A stretch of DNA of 64,000 nt from Bacillota bacterium. Lineage in GTDB: Bacteria; Bacillota; Clostridia; Acetivibrionales; JAMNYG01. Of this stretch, positions 26,048-34,473 are shown one piece after another; position 1 is the stretch's first letter; each line of letters starts with the position of its first letter. Below the pieces are notes generated by a model, which saw only the letters and a program-made list of their open reading frames with translations, was not told the origin of the DNA and made no database searches. Made by a program: the position numbers and the translations under genes. The stretch spans positions 1 through 64,000 of the forward strand of contig JAMNYG010000171.1 in the NCBI GenBank assembly GCA_023622945.1, written 5' to 3'.

Positions 26048-26848
26048 ATGATGAGAGCGCTGTGGACAGCGGGTTCAGGTATGATTGCACAGCAGTTTAA
26101 CGTGGACGTGATTTCAAACAATCTTGCAAATGTGAATACCACCGCATATAAGAAGGAAAGGGCTGAATTCAAGGACTTATTGTATGCCACCATGAACAGG
26201 GCCTATATGCTGGATGGAGTAGGAAGACCCGTAAACTTACAGGTAGGTCACGGAGTGACGGTGGCCGCAACCGTAAGGAATTTTGACAGCGGCAACATCG
26301 AAAGAACGGATAACCCTCTTGATTTTGCCATAGTCGGAGAAGGTTTCTTTATGGTTCTTGCACCTACCGGCGAAGTGGTTTATACAAGAGACGGAAGTTT
26401 TAAGATAAGCGTCACTGAAGAAGGCAATATGCTTACCACTTCAGAAGGATATCCGGTTCTTGACGATATGTGGGACATCATATTGCTGGATGCCAATCCT
26501 TCCGATCTGGTGGTCGGAGATGACGGTACATTGAGCTATGTCGATGTGGACGGAACCGTTGTACCTACGGGACAGAGGCTGGGGATAGTGAAGTTTCCCA
26601 ACAAGCACGGCCTGGAAAGCATAGGAAACAACCTGTATGCCTGGACGTCAGCTTCCGGGGAACCTGTTCCCGATGCCGAGATGGGTACGATGAGCATAGT
26701 AAAGCAAAGGCATCTTGAATCTTCCAATGTCCAGGTAGTGGAAGAAATGGTAAAACTCATTGTGGCTCAGAGAGCGTATGAAATCAGTTCAAAGGCCATA
26801 CAGTCAGCGGATGAAATGCTGGGGATGGCAAACAACCTCAGAAGATAG
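26048..26848 (+). CDS. flhP: Flagellar rod protein, FlhP-type (FlgG family)
   Basis: The start is ATG 26048, nine bases after GGAGGG and 13 bp after the flhO stop; the track's ATG 26042 is only three bases from the site. The product has 266 residues (MMRALWTAGSGM). The motifs VDVISNNLANVNTTAYKKE and EEMVKLIVAQRAYEISSKA are the N- and C-terminal rod helices of FlgG. It is co-transcribed with flhO and the rod-binding gene. Confidence 0.92.
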   Translation: MMRALWTAGSGMIAQQFNVDVISNNLANVNTTAYKKERAEFKDLLYATMNRAYMLDGVGRPVNLQVGHGVTVAATVRNFDSGNIERTDNPLDFAIVGEGFFMVLAPTGEVVYTRDGSFKISVTEEGNMLTTSEGYPVLDDMWDIILLDANPSDLVVGDDGTLSYVDVDGTVVPTGQRLGIVKFPNKHGLESIGNNLYAWTSASGEPVPDAEMGTMSIVKQRHLESSNVQVVEEMVKLIVAQRAYEISSKAIQSADEMLGMANNLRR

Positions 26849-26858
26849 GGGATAAGCC

Positions 26859-27212
26859 ATGGAGATAAATAGTATAGGCAGCTTACCGGGTTTCAGCGCA
26901 ATAGACACCGTAAAAAATAAGGCTGAAGATGACAGTTTTGACAAGATGCTTAACAATGCCATCAAAAACAAGGATGATAAAGAACTGAAGAAAGCTTGTA
27001 AGGAATTTGAAAGCACCATCCTTTATATGATGTACAAATCAATGAAGGCTACCATCCCAAAATCCAATTTAATACCCGAAAGCGCAGGCAGGGACATTAT
27101 AGAATCCATGCTGGATGAACAGCTGGTAAAGGAAGTCTCTGAAAAAGGCGGTTTTGGCCTTGCAGAAATGTTGTATAAGCAGCTTAAGTCTGCTTATAAT
27201 ATAGACGGTTAA
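26859..27212 (+). CDS. Rod-binding protein (FlgJ N-terminal domain)
   Basis: The protein has 117 residues from ATG 26859, 10 bp after flhP. It has the FlgJ/rod-binding domain (KKACKEFESTILYMMYKSMK, ESMLDEQLVKEVSEKGGFGLA) but no muramidase domain. It probably caps or chaperones assembly of the flagellar rod built from the two preceding proteins. Confidence 0.9.
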   Translation: MEINSIGSLPGFSAIDTVKNKAEDDSFDKMLNNAIKNKDDKELKKACKEFESTILYMMYKSMKATIPKSNLIPESAGRDIIESMLDEQLVKEVSEKGGFGLAEMLYKQLKSAYNIDG

Positions 27213-27213
27213 T

Positions 27214-28410
27214 ATGGACGGTGGAGGAGACAAGGGTTTGGGATACGGCGAAAAGGGACGTGTGCTGTTAATACCGGCGATGTTTATAATGCTCTTCATA
27301 ATTTTTTATGCAGGGCATTTTTTGTTTGATCGGTCTTCAGATGAACCTTCCCGGAATGAATCATCCGGGCAGATTCCTGAAGAAACCGGAAGCCCCGGTA
27401 ATTGTTCTGAGGTTGAAGAGATGCCCGCTGTAGTATACAGGCATATTGACACCGAAATTGACGGGCATATTCAGAAAATACACATGCTTGAGTTCAACGC
27501 CGGGGATGAAAGGGTAAAACTCAAGCCGGTTCTTTCCTTTGACAGGATTTACGGCTATGAATTCCTAAGTGAGATGGCCAGGCGGCATGGTGCCTATGCA
27601 GCCGTTAACGGGGGCTTTTTTTACGAATACGGTTATCCCAGCGGAATGGTTGTCATTGACGGTGAGCTGATAACCGCGTCCAGCGGAAAGTATCCCGTCC
27701 TGGTAGTGAGTAACGGAAAGGCGGAACTTAAGGAGATTAACACTGAAATCAGGCTGGAAAGCGGCAAAGCAAGTGTAAGGGCGGACGGAATAAACAAAAT
27801 GGGTTCGCCGGGGGACCTGATCGTCTATACGCCTGCATACGGACTGGACAACAGGGCAAAGGATGAAAACGTTACTGCGATTATCGAAGAAGGCGTTGTC
27901 AGGGACATCGGGCGGTTTAAAGGAGCGGTTGAAATACCCGGGGGCGGAATGCTGGCGACGATATATGGGAAAGATGCATCGGAAGAGCGTTTCGGGTTTG
28001 GCATAGGGGATAAGGTGGAGCTGGTTTATAGCCCTTTTTTGGGAGAGGATGCCCAGGCATACGAGTGCGGCAGCTGGATTGTGAGAAACGGGGAAATTGT
28101 GATAGGAGATGCGGATGCATGGGTGGGTGTGCTTACCAACAGGGACCCGAGGACTGCAGCAGGCATAAAGGATGACAATACCGTTGTACTGATAACCGTT
28201 GACGGAAGGCAGCCGGGATACAGCACGGGCATGACCGGTAAGGAACTGGGACGCTTTCTGCTCAGCCAGGGCATAAAAAATGCCGCCATGCTTGACGGGG
28301 GGGCTTCCACAGAGATGATAGCGGGAGGCAGGATTGTCAACCGACCGTCCTTTAAAGGGCAGGAAAGGCCTTTGGCAGGGGGCATCATACTGCAGGTTGC
28401 AGAGAGGTGA
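27214..28410 (+). CDS. Secreted phosphodiester glycosidase family protein (NAGPA domain)
   Basis: The protein has 398 residues, with ATG 27214 directly after the rod-binding stop codon. No ribosome site precedes this ATG, but GGAGGAG precedes an in-frame TTG at 27238, which is the likelier start. One N-terminal membrane segment (about 17-38) anchors an extracytoplasmic NAGPA domain (about 75-397): AAVNGGFFYEYGYPSG, DPRTAAGI and AMLDGGASTEM match the family. Members hydrolyse GlcNAc-phosphodiesters on glycans or wall polymers. Its substrate here is unknown. It ends the flagellar gene run. Confidence 0.85.
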   Translation: MDGGGDKGLGYGEKGRVLLIPAMFIMLFIIFYAGHFLFDRSSDEPSRNESSGQIPEETGSPGNCSEVEEMPAVVYRHIDTEIDGHIQKIHMLEFNAGDERVKLKPVLSFDRIYGYEFLSEMARRHGAYAAVNGGFFYEYGYPSGMVVIDGELITASSGKYPVLVVSNGKAELKEINTEIRLESGKASVRADGINKMGSPGDLIVYTPAYGLDNRAKDENVTAIIEEGVVRDIGRFKGAVEIPGGGMLATIYGKDASEERFGFGIGDKVELVYSPFLGEDAQAYECGSWIVRNGEIVIGDADAWVGVLTNRDPRTAAGIKDDNTVVLITVDGRQPGYSTGMTGKELGRFLLSQGIKNAAMLDGGASTEMIAGGRIVNRPSFKGQERPLAGGIILQVAER

Positions 28411-28449
28411 CAGGTGACAGGGGGACGGGGGTTGTGTCACCTGGTGACA
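28405..28449. repeat. GGTGACA/TGTCACC dyad cluster overlapping a stop codon
   Basis: Two direct GGTGACA copies (28406-28412, 28413-28419) are followed by a G-rich spacer and the palindrome TGTCACCTGGTGACA (28435-28449). AGGTGACA can pair with TGTCACCT across the spacer. The glycosidase stop codon lies in the first copy. It may be an operator or a mobile palindromic repeat. Confidence 0.6.
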
Positions 28450-28496
28450 CATGTGGTAAAATATCTACTATCTAGTGTCCGGAAGGGAGATGTGCG

Positions 28497-28940
28497 ATGT
28501 TGACGAATATTGAAATACAAAATATTATTCCTCACAGGTATCCTTTTTTGCTGTTAGACAGAATAATTGAGGTGGAGCCCGGGAAAAAGGCTGTAGGAAT
28601 AAAGAACGTTACCGCCAATGAATATTTTTTCCAGGGACATTTCCCGGGATATCCTATAATGCCAGGAGTATTGATTGTAGAAGCTCTTGCCCAGACAGCA
28701 GGCATAGCCGTTGCGTTGCTTGAGGAGAATAAAGGAAAACTGGGCGTATTTGCAGGTATAGATAATATGAAATTTAAAAGACAGGTAGTGCCCGGAGACA
28801 CTTTGAGACTGGAGGCCGAAATCCTGGTATCCAAAATGGGAGTTTCAAAGGCCAGGGTGACAGCCTCTGTGGAAGGACAGGTAGCGGCAGAAGGAGAAAT
28901 CAAATTCATGCTGATAGATGTTAACGGCGGAAAAAAGTAA
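28497..28940 (+). CDS. fabZ: 3-hydroxyacyl-ACP dehydratase FabZ
   Basis: The protein has 147 residues from ATG 28497 behind GAAGGGAGA. It dehydrates 3-hydroxyacyl-ACP in type II fatty acid synthesis. The hot-dog fold catalytic residues are His48 ([11 protein letters not shown]) and Glu62 (VEALAQ). The length is typical. It lies near flhOP, as ywpB does in Bacillus. A repeat array begins inside its last codons, and a bidirectional terminator separates it from the convergent murC. Confidence 0.96.
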   Translation: MLTNIEIQNIIPHRYPFLLLDRIIEVEPGKKAVGIKNVTANEYFFQGHFPGYPIMPGVLIVEALAQTAGIAVALLEENKGKLGVFAGIDNMKFKRQVVPGDTLRLEAEILVSKMGVSKARVTASVEGQVAAEGEIKFMLIDVNGGKK

Positions 28941-29017
28941 AAGTCGGGCAGAAAAAACCGGGCAGAAAAAGCAGAAGCCAGACAGTATAAAAGTGAAAGC
29001 CTGGCAACATAAAAGGG
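28926..29017. repeat. 14-22-bp degenerate tandem array starting in the fabZ 3' end
   Basis: Units open with GGCGGAAAAAAG (28926, containing the fabZ TAA), GGGCAGAAAAAA (28946), GGGCAGAAAAAG (28960), AGACAGTATAAAAG (28980) and TGGCAACATAAAAG (29002). Unit lengths are uneven: 20, 14, 20, 22 and 16. Confidence 0.6.
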
Positions 29018-29066
29018 ACACATAATCGTTTTACGGGAAAACCCGAAAACGGCCGGTGTGTCCCTT
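29013..29066. terminator. Bidirectional terminator between fabZ and murC
   Basis: AAGGGACACA (29013-29022) pairs with TGTGTCCCTT (29057-29066). Inside, CGTTTT-A-CGGG pairs with CCCG-AAAACG around AAAA. It can serve both convergent genes. Confidence 0.85.
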
Positions 29067-29083
29067 AATTGTTCAGTTTGCCG

Positions 29084-30493
29084 CTAACTTGCGGCCATGA
29101 CCTGCTTTGCCTTTAAAAACATTTCTCCTACCTTGTAAATATCGCCTGCGCCCATTGTGATAATCATGTCACCTGAAGATGCATTGGCCTTAAGATATTC
29201 CACTATGGATTGAAAATCGGGCATATAGATCGCTTTTTTGCCATTTTGAGATATCATCTCGGCAAGCCTGCTGGAATGTATTTCCCCGTTGTCCTTCTCT
29301 CTTGCGGCATATATATCGGTAACTATTATGGTGTCGGCATTTTCAAATGCCGATGCAAATTCGTTGAGAAGGTATTTTGTCCTGGTATATGTATGAGGCT
29401 GAAATACACACCATATCCTGGCGCTATTGAGTTTTTTGGCAGTTTCAAGGGTTGCTGCAATTTCGGTAGGATGATGTGCGTAGTCATCCACCACTTCAAT
29501 ACCGTCCGTCACTCCTTTGCGTTCAAAACGACGGTGGGTTCCGTAAAAATTGAGAAGCCCCTTTCTGATAGATTCAATGTCGCATCCGAGGGTGCTGCAT
29601 GCAGCTATTGCAGCAAGGGAATTGCTTACGTTGTGCATTCCCGGAACCTTCAGGGAAATAACTCCCTGATTTGCTCCTTTATAAAGCAATGTGTAGGTTG
29701 CGCAGCCTTTGCTGTCAAAAACTATATCCCCGGCTGTCCACATGGCTTTGTCGGAGTTAATGCCGTATGTAACTTTGTTACACGATACCTTATCCAGAAG
29801 AGATGCCACATTCCGGTTGTCCATGCACGCAACCAAATATCCGTTTTCAGGCACGGATGAAACAAACTTCAGGAAACTTTCTTTAATGTGATTTATATCC
29901 CTGTAATAATCGACATGATCCAGCTCAATGTTTAGCACCACGGCCATATAGGGATTAAATTTCAAAAAGCTTTCATAATACTCGCATGCTTCGGCGATGA
30001 AATATTCCTTACCTCCGACAAAGGTATTGCCTCCGATTGCATCCAGCCGGCCGCCGATATTGATTGTGGGATTTTTGCCGGATTCAAGCATTATCATGGA
30101 AATCATGGATGAAGTGGTGGTTTTGCCGTGGGTCCCCGCTACCGCCATGCTATAAGGGTATTTTCTCATTATCCTCCCCAGCAGTTCAGCCCTGTCTATG
30201 ACGGGAATTCCAAGGGCGCGGGCTTTAACCAGTTCAGGGTTATCCTCTTTTATTGCAACGGTATATACTACAAGATCGGGATTGTCAATATTTTGCTCGC
30301 TATGGAATTCATGGACTTTTGCGCCCATTTCCCTGAGCCTTTGGATTTCCGGAGAGGATTTCAGATCTGATCCGGAGACTATGTAGCCAAACTTTATAAG
30401 CATTTCAGCAAGTCCGCTCATGCTGGAACCGCCTATACCGATAAAATGTACATGCCTTATGTGGGACGACTCAAATATGTCCATTGCTGACAA
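29084..30493 (-). CDS. murC: UDP-N-acetylmuramate--L-alanine ligase
   Basis: It adds L-Ala to UDP-MurNAc in the cytoplasm. On the minus strand the ribosome site GGAG is eight bases before TTG 30493, giving MSAMDIFESSHI and 469 residues; the track's GTG 30502 abuts the site. The N-terminal Rossmann motif HFIGIGGSSMSGLAE, the P-loop GTHGKTTT and the Mur C-terminal DDYAHHPTEI are present. It is one of only two minus-strand genes in the window and separates two conserved gene blocks. Confidence 0.96.
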   Translation of the reverse strand: MSAMDIFESSHIRHVHFIGIGGSSMSGLAEMLIKFGYIVSGSDLKSSPEIQRLREMGAKVHEFHSEQNIDNPDLVVYTVAIKEDNPELVKARALGIPVIDRAELLGRIMRKYPYSMAVAGTHGKTTTSSMISMIMLESGKNPTINIGGRLDAIGGNTFVGGKEYFIAEACEYYESFLKFNPYMAVVLNIELDHVDYYRDINHIKESFLKFVSSVPENGYLVACMDNRNVASLLDKVSCNKVTYGINSDKAMWTAGDIVFDSKGCATYTLLYKGANQGVISLKVPGMHNVSNSLAAIAACSTLGCDIESIRKGLLNFYGTHRRFERKGVTDGIEVVDDYAHHPTEIAATLETAKKLNSARIWCVFQPHTYTRTKYLLNEFASAFENADTIIVTDIYAAREKDNGEIHSSRLAEMISQNGKKAIYMPDFQSIVEYLKANASSGDMIITMGAGDIYKVGEMFLKAKQVMAAS

Positions 30494-30524
30494 AACTAAC
30501 ACTCCTTTTTTGTTTTTATCTATA

Positions 30525-30642
30525 CTGATTTATCTATTCTGACTTTCCATTCAATTTATCTATTCGAATTTTCTATTCTAATTTTTAATTGGAACTTTCC
30601 ATTCGAATTTTCCATTCCAGTTTTCTGTTCCAGTTTTTCTTT
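30525..30642. repeat. 13-bp tandem array, nine units
   Basis: One 14-bp unit (30525) is followed by eight 13-bp units starting at 30539, 30552, 30565, 30578, 30591, 30604, 30617 and 30630. The consensus is CgAaTTTTCcATT. It lies immediately upstream of murC, in the murC-purR divergent spacer. Confidence 0.88.
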
Positions 30643-30930
30643 ATATACCAATAGGTGTATCAAAAAAGGTTAACCACCTTTATACACTTACCTTTTAATC
30701 ATATATCAATTTCACTGAAAGTAAAAGCAAAAAAACAGCGTTATGGAACATTTCTCAAGTCCCGAACCACCTCTGCGCAGCAAGAAACTGTACCCGTTTC
30801 TTAACCAACCAGATTAATATTATATGATATATCATTGCCAAAAATGAAAGCTTTTTTTCAAAATCCTGAGATTGTACAGCCGGACAATGACCGAAGCAAT
30901 TCATGGTGACGTCATGATATGGGAAAAAGG

Positions 30931-30981
30931 CGAATATTTTCGTGAAATAAACTTAAAATATTCGATTCAATGTAGTATAAT
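30931..30981 (+). promoter_or_regulatory. Candidate PurBox pair and promoter of purR
   Basis: A perfect inverted repeat CGAATATTTT (30931-30940) and AAAATATTCG (30955-30964) contains the CGAA cores of two head-to-head PurBoxes. It overlaps the -35 region of a promoter with TATAAT at 30976-30981. In Bacillus PurR binds such paired boxes and represses its own gene. Confidence 0.5.
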
Positions 30982-31097
30982 ATATTCTAAAAAGTATAAT
31001 ATTAGGCTTGGATTTGATAGATTGCAGCCTGAAATGGCAAATTAACAGGCTGATTGACTTTAAACCTTCTATAAAGGTGTCCAGACAGGGGGAAATA

Positions 31098-31913
31098 ATG
31101 AGTAAACTTCATAGAAATGAACGTATTGCCATCATAATGAACATTCTTATGCAAACTCCCTGCACAGTTCTTAACCTGGGGAGATTTACCGAAATGTTCG
31201 GATCTGCCAAGTCCACGCTCAGCGAAGATATGGCCATAATACAGGATATCGTTGAAAAGTATGAACTGGGAATACTTGAAAGCATCCCCGGAGCGGCCGG
31301 AGGCGTAAGGTTTATACCTTCATTTGGCCAGAATAAAATAAGATATATAGCAGAAGAGCTGCGTGAAGAGATACTAAAGGGAGACAGGGTGCTTCCGGGG
31401 GGATATCTTTATATGCTGGATATAATTTATGATCCGGCCAGGATGGATAAGGTGGGGAAAATTTTTGCCGGTAAGTTCTTTCCCCTGGGAGTGGATTATG
31501 TAATAACCGTCGAAACCAAAGGTATCCCTCTTGCCTTTTCTACCGCAAAAAATTTAAACGTGCCGTTGGTAATCGTGCGACACTACAGCGAAGCCACCGA
31601 CGGAGCATCCGTAAATATTAATTATGTTTCGGGTTCCTCAAGGAAAATCCAGACCATGGTGCTGTCCCTCAAGGCATTAAAGAGAAATTCAAGGCTTCTT
31701 TTTATAGATGATTTTATGAAAGGTGGAGGCACTGCAAAAGGAATAACGGAGCTGGCAAAGGAATTTGACTGTGAGGTAGTGGGCATAGGAGTTCTGATAA
31801 AAACCGCCCAGCCTGCCAAGAAGCTGGTGGATGGATGCTACTCCCTTTTGACGTTAAACGGTGTGGATGAAGAAACCGGGCGCATAGATATCGGCCTAAG
31901 CCCTGATCTATAG
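31098..31913 (+). CDS. purR: Purine operon repressor PurR
   Basis: ATG 31098 is chosen, behind AGGGGG, giving 272 codons including stop; the track's start at 31008 adds 30 residues with no site. An N-terminal winged helix-turn-helix (MSKLHRNERIAIIMNIL) precedes a phosphoribosyltransferase-like domain with the PRPP loop LFIDDFMKGGGTAKG. The domain binds PRPP as effector but is not an enzyme. PurR represses purine synthesis genes and often itself; a CGAA dyad lies upstream. It begins the yab-type block. Confidence 0.95.
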   Translation: MSKLHRNERIAIIMNILMQTPCTVLNLGRFTEMFGSAKSTLSEDMAIIQDIVEKYELGILESIPGAAGGVRFIPSFGQNKIRYIAEELREEILKGDRVLPGGYLYMLDIIYDPARMDKVGKIFAGKFFPLGVDYVITVETKGIPLAFSTAKNLNVPLVIVRHYSEATDGASVNINYVSGSSRKIQTMVLSLKALKRNSRLLFIDDFMKGGGTAKGITELAKEFDCEVVGIGVLIKTAQPAKKLVDGCYSLLTLNGVDEETGRIDIGLSPDL

Positions 31914-32059
31914 ATTTGCCGATATGATTTTTCAGATTTATTGATACATATTGACACGGAAAATGTGCTAACGATATTACATGCTTATTACATAATTAAC
32001 CAAGCAGCAGATTAACAGTTATAAAATGCTTATAATTTTGTATATTTGAAAATTTAAGA

Positions 32060-32084
32060 AGGAAAAAAGCAATTTATATCGAAT
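32060..32084 (+). promoter_or_regulatory. Candidate SigH-type promoter of spoVG
   Basis: AGGAAAA (32060-32066) and CGAAT (32080-32084) with 13 bp between approach the SigH consensus AGGAWWT-N12-14-RGAAT, with one mismatch in each box. spoVG is the classic SigH target in Bacillus. Confidence 0.4.
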
Positions 32085-32129
32085 ATATAAAATACCTAAT
32101 TACACATCTAACGGAAGGTGGGTGCATCC

Positions 32130-32399
32130 ATGGAAATAACTGATATCCGCATTCGCAAGATTGATACCGAAGGCAAAATGAAGGCTGTTGTATCTGTAAC
32201 CTTTGACAATGAATTTGTAGTTCATGATATAAAGGTTATAGAAAGCCAAAACGGCATGTTTATTGCAATGCCGAGCAGAAAAACTCCGGACGGAGAATTC
32301 AGAGATATCGCACACCCGATAAACTCCAGCACGAGAGAAAAGATACAAAAGGCTATTTTAGAGAGATATGAATCCTCTTCAATAGAGATAAATGAATAA
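32130..32399 (+). CDS. spoVG: Septation/RNA-binding regulator SpoVG
   Basis: ATG 32130 is chosen ([11 protein letters not shown]), eight bases after AAGGTGG; the track's GTG 32118 adds MGAS. The 89 residues carry all conserved SpoVG segments ([42 protein letters not shown]). SpoVG is a small nucleic-acid-binding protein affecting sporulation septation and gene expression. A terminator follows directly. Confidence 0.96.
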   Translation: MEITDIRIRKIDTEGKMKAVVSVTFDNEFVVHDIKVIESQNGMFIAMPSRKTPDGEFRDIAHPINSSTREKIQKAILERYESSSIEINE

Positions 32400-32419
32400 G
32401 AGATGATTTTAAATCAGGG

Positions 32420-32473
32420 GGACGGTTTTAATTGGTTTCCTTCTTACCGGGGGATCATTAAAACCGTCCTTTT
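32420..32473 (+). terminator. Terminator after spoVG
   Basis: GGACGGTTTTAAT (32420-32432) and ATTAAAACCGTCC (32457-32469) form a perfect 13-bp stem, followed by TTTT. Confidence 0.85.
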
Positions 32474-32676
32474 GATGTGTGGAGGGCAAAATGCCTGTTG
32501 AAAAATGTAGTGAAAAGTGAGAGAATAAAGACTGGTATTGGAACGGATGACTAAATCAAAGTAAATTGCAAAACCTTTGATAAGGCATATTTTGCTTTTA
32601 CCAGGGCTTATTTGCTGATGTTCAAACAGATATCAATACAGGTCTGAATGAATTTGACCTTCATTTAACCATATTT

Positions 32677-32706
32677 TTGACTTGCGCAGAAAAATGCGCC
32701 TGTAAA
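32677..32706 (+). promoter_or_regulatory. Candidate promoter of prs with dyad in the spacer
   Basis: TTGACT (32677-32682) and TGTAAA (32701-32706) are 18 bp apart. The spacer holds GCGCA-N6-TGCGC (32684-32699), a possible operator. The rest of the 332-bp spoVG-prs spacer shows nothing else beyond the spoVG terminator. Confidence 0.4.
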
Positions 32707-32731
32707 AAATAAGCACAGAAGGGGTATTTTC

Positions 32732-33718
32732 ATGAATATTCATGGTAAGGATATAAAGGTTTTTGCAGGTAATGCTCACAGGGCTCTTGCCGAAGAGATA
32801 GCTGAAAAAATAGGCATTCCGGTGGGTAAAGCCACGGTCGGAAAGTTTAGTGACGGCGAAACCGAAGTTAACATAGGTGAAGTTGTACGAGGCTCGGATG
32901 TTTTTATCATCCAGCCTACATGTGCTCCGGTAAATGACAATCTGGTAGAGCTTCTGATAATGATTGATGCTCTGAAGAGGGCTTCCGCAGGAAGGATTAC
33001 CGCCGTCATTCCGTATTTTGGATATGCAAGGCAGGACAGGAAAGCGAAGGCAAGGGATCCCATTTCCGCAAAGCTGGTTGCCAACCTTATTACAGTTGCC
33101 GGGGCGGACAGGGTGCTGACCATGGATTTGCATGCACCACAGCTTCAGGGATTTTTTGATATTCCTGTGGATCACCTGCTGGGCGTACCCATATTGGCGG
33201 AGTACTTTAAAAAGAAATTCCCAGATGCAAGCGATGTGGTTGCAGTCGCGCCTGACATCGGAGGAGTGGGACGTGCCAGGAAATTTGCCGAGAGGCTGGA
33301 CATACCCATAGCCATCATAGACAAGAGAAGACCAAAAGCAAACGTCAGCGAAATCATGAACATCATAGGGGATGTCAAGGACAAGAGGGTAATACTTGTA
33401 GACGATGTAATAGACACCGCAGGCACCATAGTGAATGCGGCAAAAGCGCTGCTTGAGATAGGTGCAAAGGAAATATATGCCTGCTGCACCCATCCCGTGC
33501 TTTCGGGTCCGGCAATAGAGAGGCTGAGCAACTCCGGCATAAAGGAGCTTGTAATTCTGAATACTATTCCGCTGCCAAAAGAGAAGGAAAGAGATTTTAT
33601 CACGGTTCTTTCCACTGCGGAAATATTTGCGGAAGCTATAGAGCGAATATACGGAGACATATCTATAAGCACCCTGTTTACGCAGCAGGATGAACACGTT
33701 GGTGATAAAGGCCATTAA
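32732..33718 (+). CDS. prs: Ribose-phosphate pyrophosphokinase
   Basis: It makes PRPP from ribose 5-phosphate and ATP, supplying upp, purine synthesis and the PurR effector. The protein has 328 residues from ATG 32732 behind GAAGGGG. The flexible-loop and ATP site ([15 protein letters not shown]), the histidine in [13 protein letters not shown] and the PRPP loop [13 protein letters not shown] are intact. It follows spoVG, as in the Bacillus gcaD-prs region, though glmU/gcaD is not here. Confidence 0.97.
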   Translation: MNIHGKDIKVFAGNAHRALAEEIAEKIGIPVGKATVGKFSDGETEVNIGEVVRGSDVFIIQPTCAPVNDNLVELLIMIDALKRASAGRITAVIPYFGYARQDRKAKARDPISAKLVANLITVAGADRVLTMDLHAPQLQGFFDIPVDHLLGVPILAEYFKKKFPDASDVVAVAPDIGGVGRARKFAERLDIPIAIIDKRRPKANVSEIMNIIGDVKDKRVILVDDVIDTAGTIVNAAKALLEIGAKEIYACCTHPVLSGPAIERLSNSGIKELVILNTIPLPKEKERDFITVLSTAEIFAEAIERIYGDISISTLFTQQDEHVGDKGH

Positions 33719-33747
33719 GAACTCTGAAAATCGGGAATATAAACCTT

Positions 33748-33787
33748 GAAAAATGAAGAATACTCAGAATATTCTTCATTTTTCGTA
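33748..33787 (+). terminator. Terminator after prs
   Basis: GAAAAATGAAGAATA (33748-33762) and TATTCTTCATTTTTC (33770-33784) form a 15-bp perfect stem whose right arm contains the T run. Confidence 0.85.
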
Positions 33788-33864
33788 TATCGTATTTTAT
33801 TTTTGAACCTGTAAAACTTGTTCTTTCCTGGTTTTTGCAAGTATATTTCTCAGAGGTGTTGGTT

Positions 33865-34473
33865 TTGGACGAACTGTTTGTGATAGTGGGACTGGGTAAT
33901 CCCGGTGAAAGGTTTGAAAATACCAGGCATAATGTGGGTTTTGATACAGTGGATTTACTGGCTTACAGACTGGGTATAAGGATATCAAGGCTGAAATTTA
34001 AAGCGCTGCTGGGAGAAGGATTTATTGGAAACAAAAAGGTAATGCTGGTAAAACCCCAGACTTTTATGAATTGCAGCGGGGAAAGCGTGAGAGATATTGT
34101 TGAGTGGTATAAAATTCCTGTTAATAATATTATATTAATATATGACGACGTGGACCTTGAACCCGGAAGGATAAGAGTAAGGGGAAAGGGAAGCGCCGGA
34201 ACCCACAACGGCATGAAATCGGTGATATACCAAATACAGTCGGACCAGTTCCCGAGGGTCAGGATAGGCATAGGGAAATCGCCCGACAATTGGGATCTGG
34301 CTGATTATGTATTGTCAAAGTTTACTACTGAAGAAAGAAAGATAATTGACGACAGCATATCCATGGCGGCAGAAGCAGCCATCACCATTGTCAATGACGG
34401 GGTTGAGGCTGCGATGAACAAATTCAACGGCAAAGCAGTATCAAAAGACGGAGAGGCAAAGGAAAATCCATGA
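33865..34473 (+). CDS. pth: Peptidyl-tRNA hydrolase
   Basis: It frees tRNA from dropped-off peptidyl-tRNA. TTG 33865 (MDELFVIVGLGNPG) follows AGAGGTG by six bases and is preferred over the track's TTG 33835. The product has 202 residues. The catalytic region NTRHNVGFD, the NCSGESV segment and the DDVDLEPG and GSAGTHNGMKS loops are conserved. The stop overlaps mfd by four bases (ATGA), so the two are coupled. Confidence 0.96.
   Translation: MDELFVIVGLGNPGERFENTRHNVGFDTVDLLAYRLGIRISRLKFKALLGEGFIGNKKVMLVKPQTFMNCSGESVRDIVEWYKIPVNNIILIYDDVDLEPGRIRVRGKGSAGTHNGMKSVIYQIQSDQFPRVRIGIGKSPDNWDLADYVLSKFTTEERKIIDDSISMAAEAAITIVNDGVEAAMNKFNGKAVSKDGEAKENP

Larger units (their letters stand above)
30494..31097. 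other. 604-bp divergent spacer murC-purR
   Basis: It holds the 13-bp array next to murC, an AT-rich middle with no recognisable gene, and the candidate PurR operator and promoter next to purR. Confidence 0.6.

Noticed and set aside
27565-28452. Minus-strand 295-codon ORF opposite the NAGPA-domain gene
   Set aside because: Shadow frame; the plus-strand product has clear family motifs.
32633-33715. Minus-strand 360-codon ORF opposite prs
   Set aside because: It is long but lies exactly over prs, is rich in Tyr, Cys and His, and matches no family; codon structure belongs to prs.
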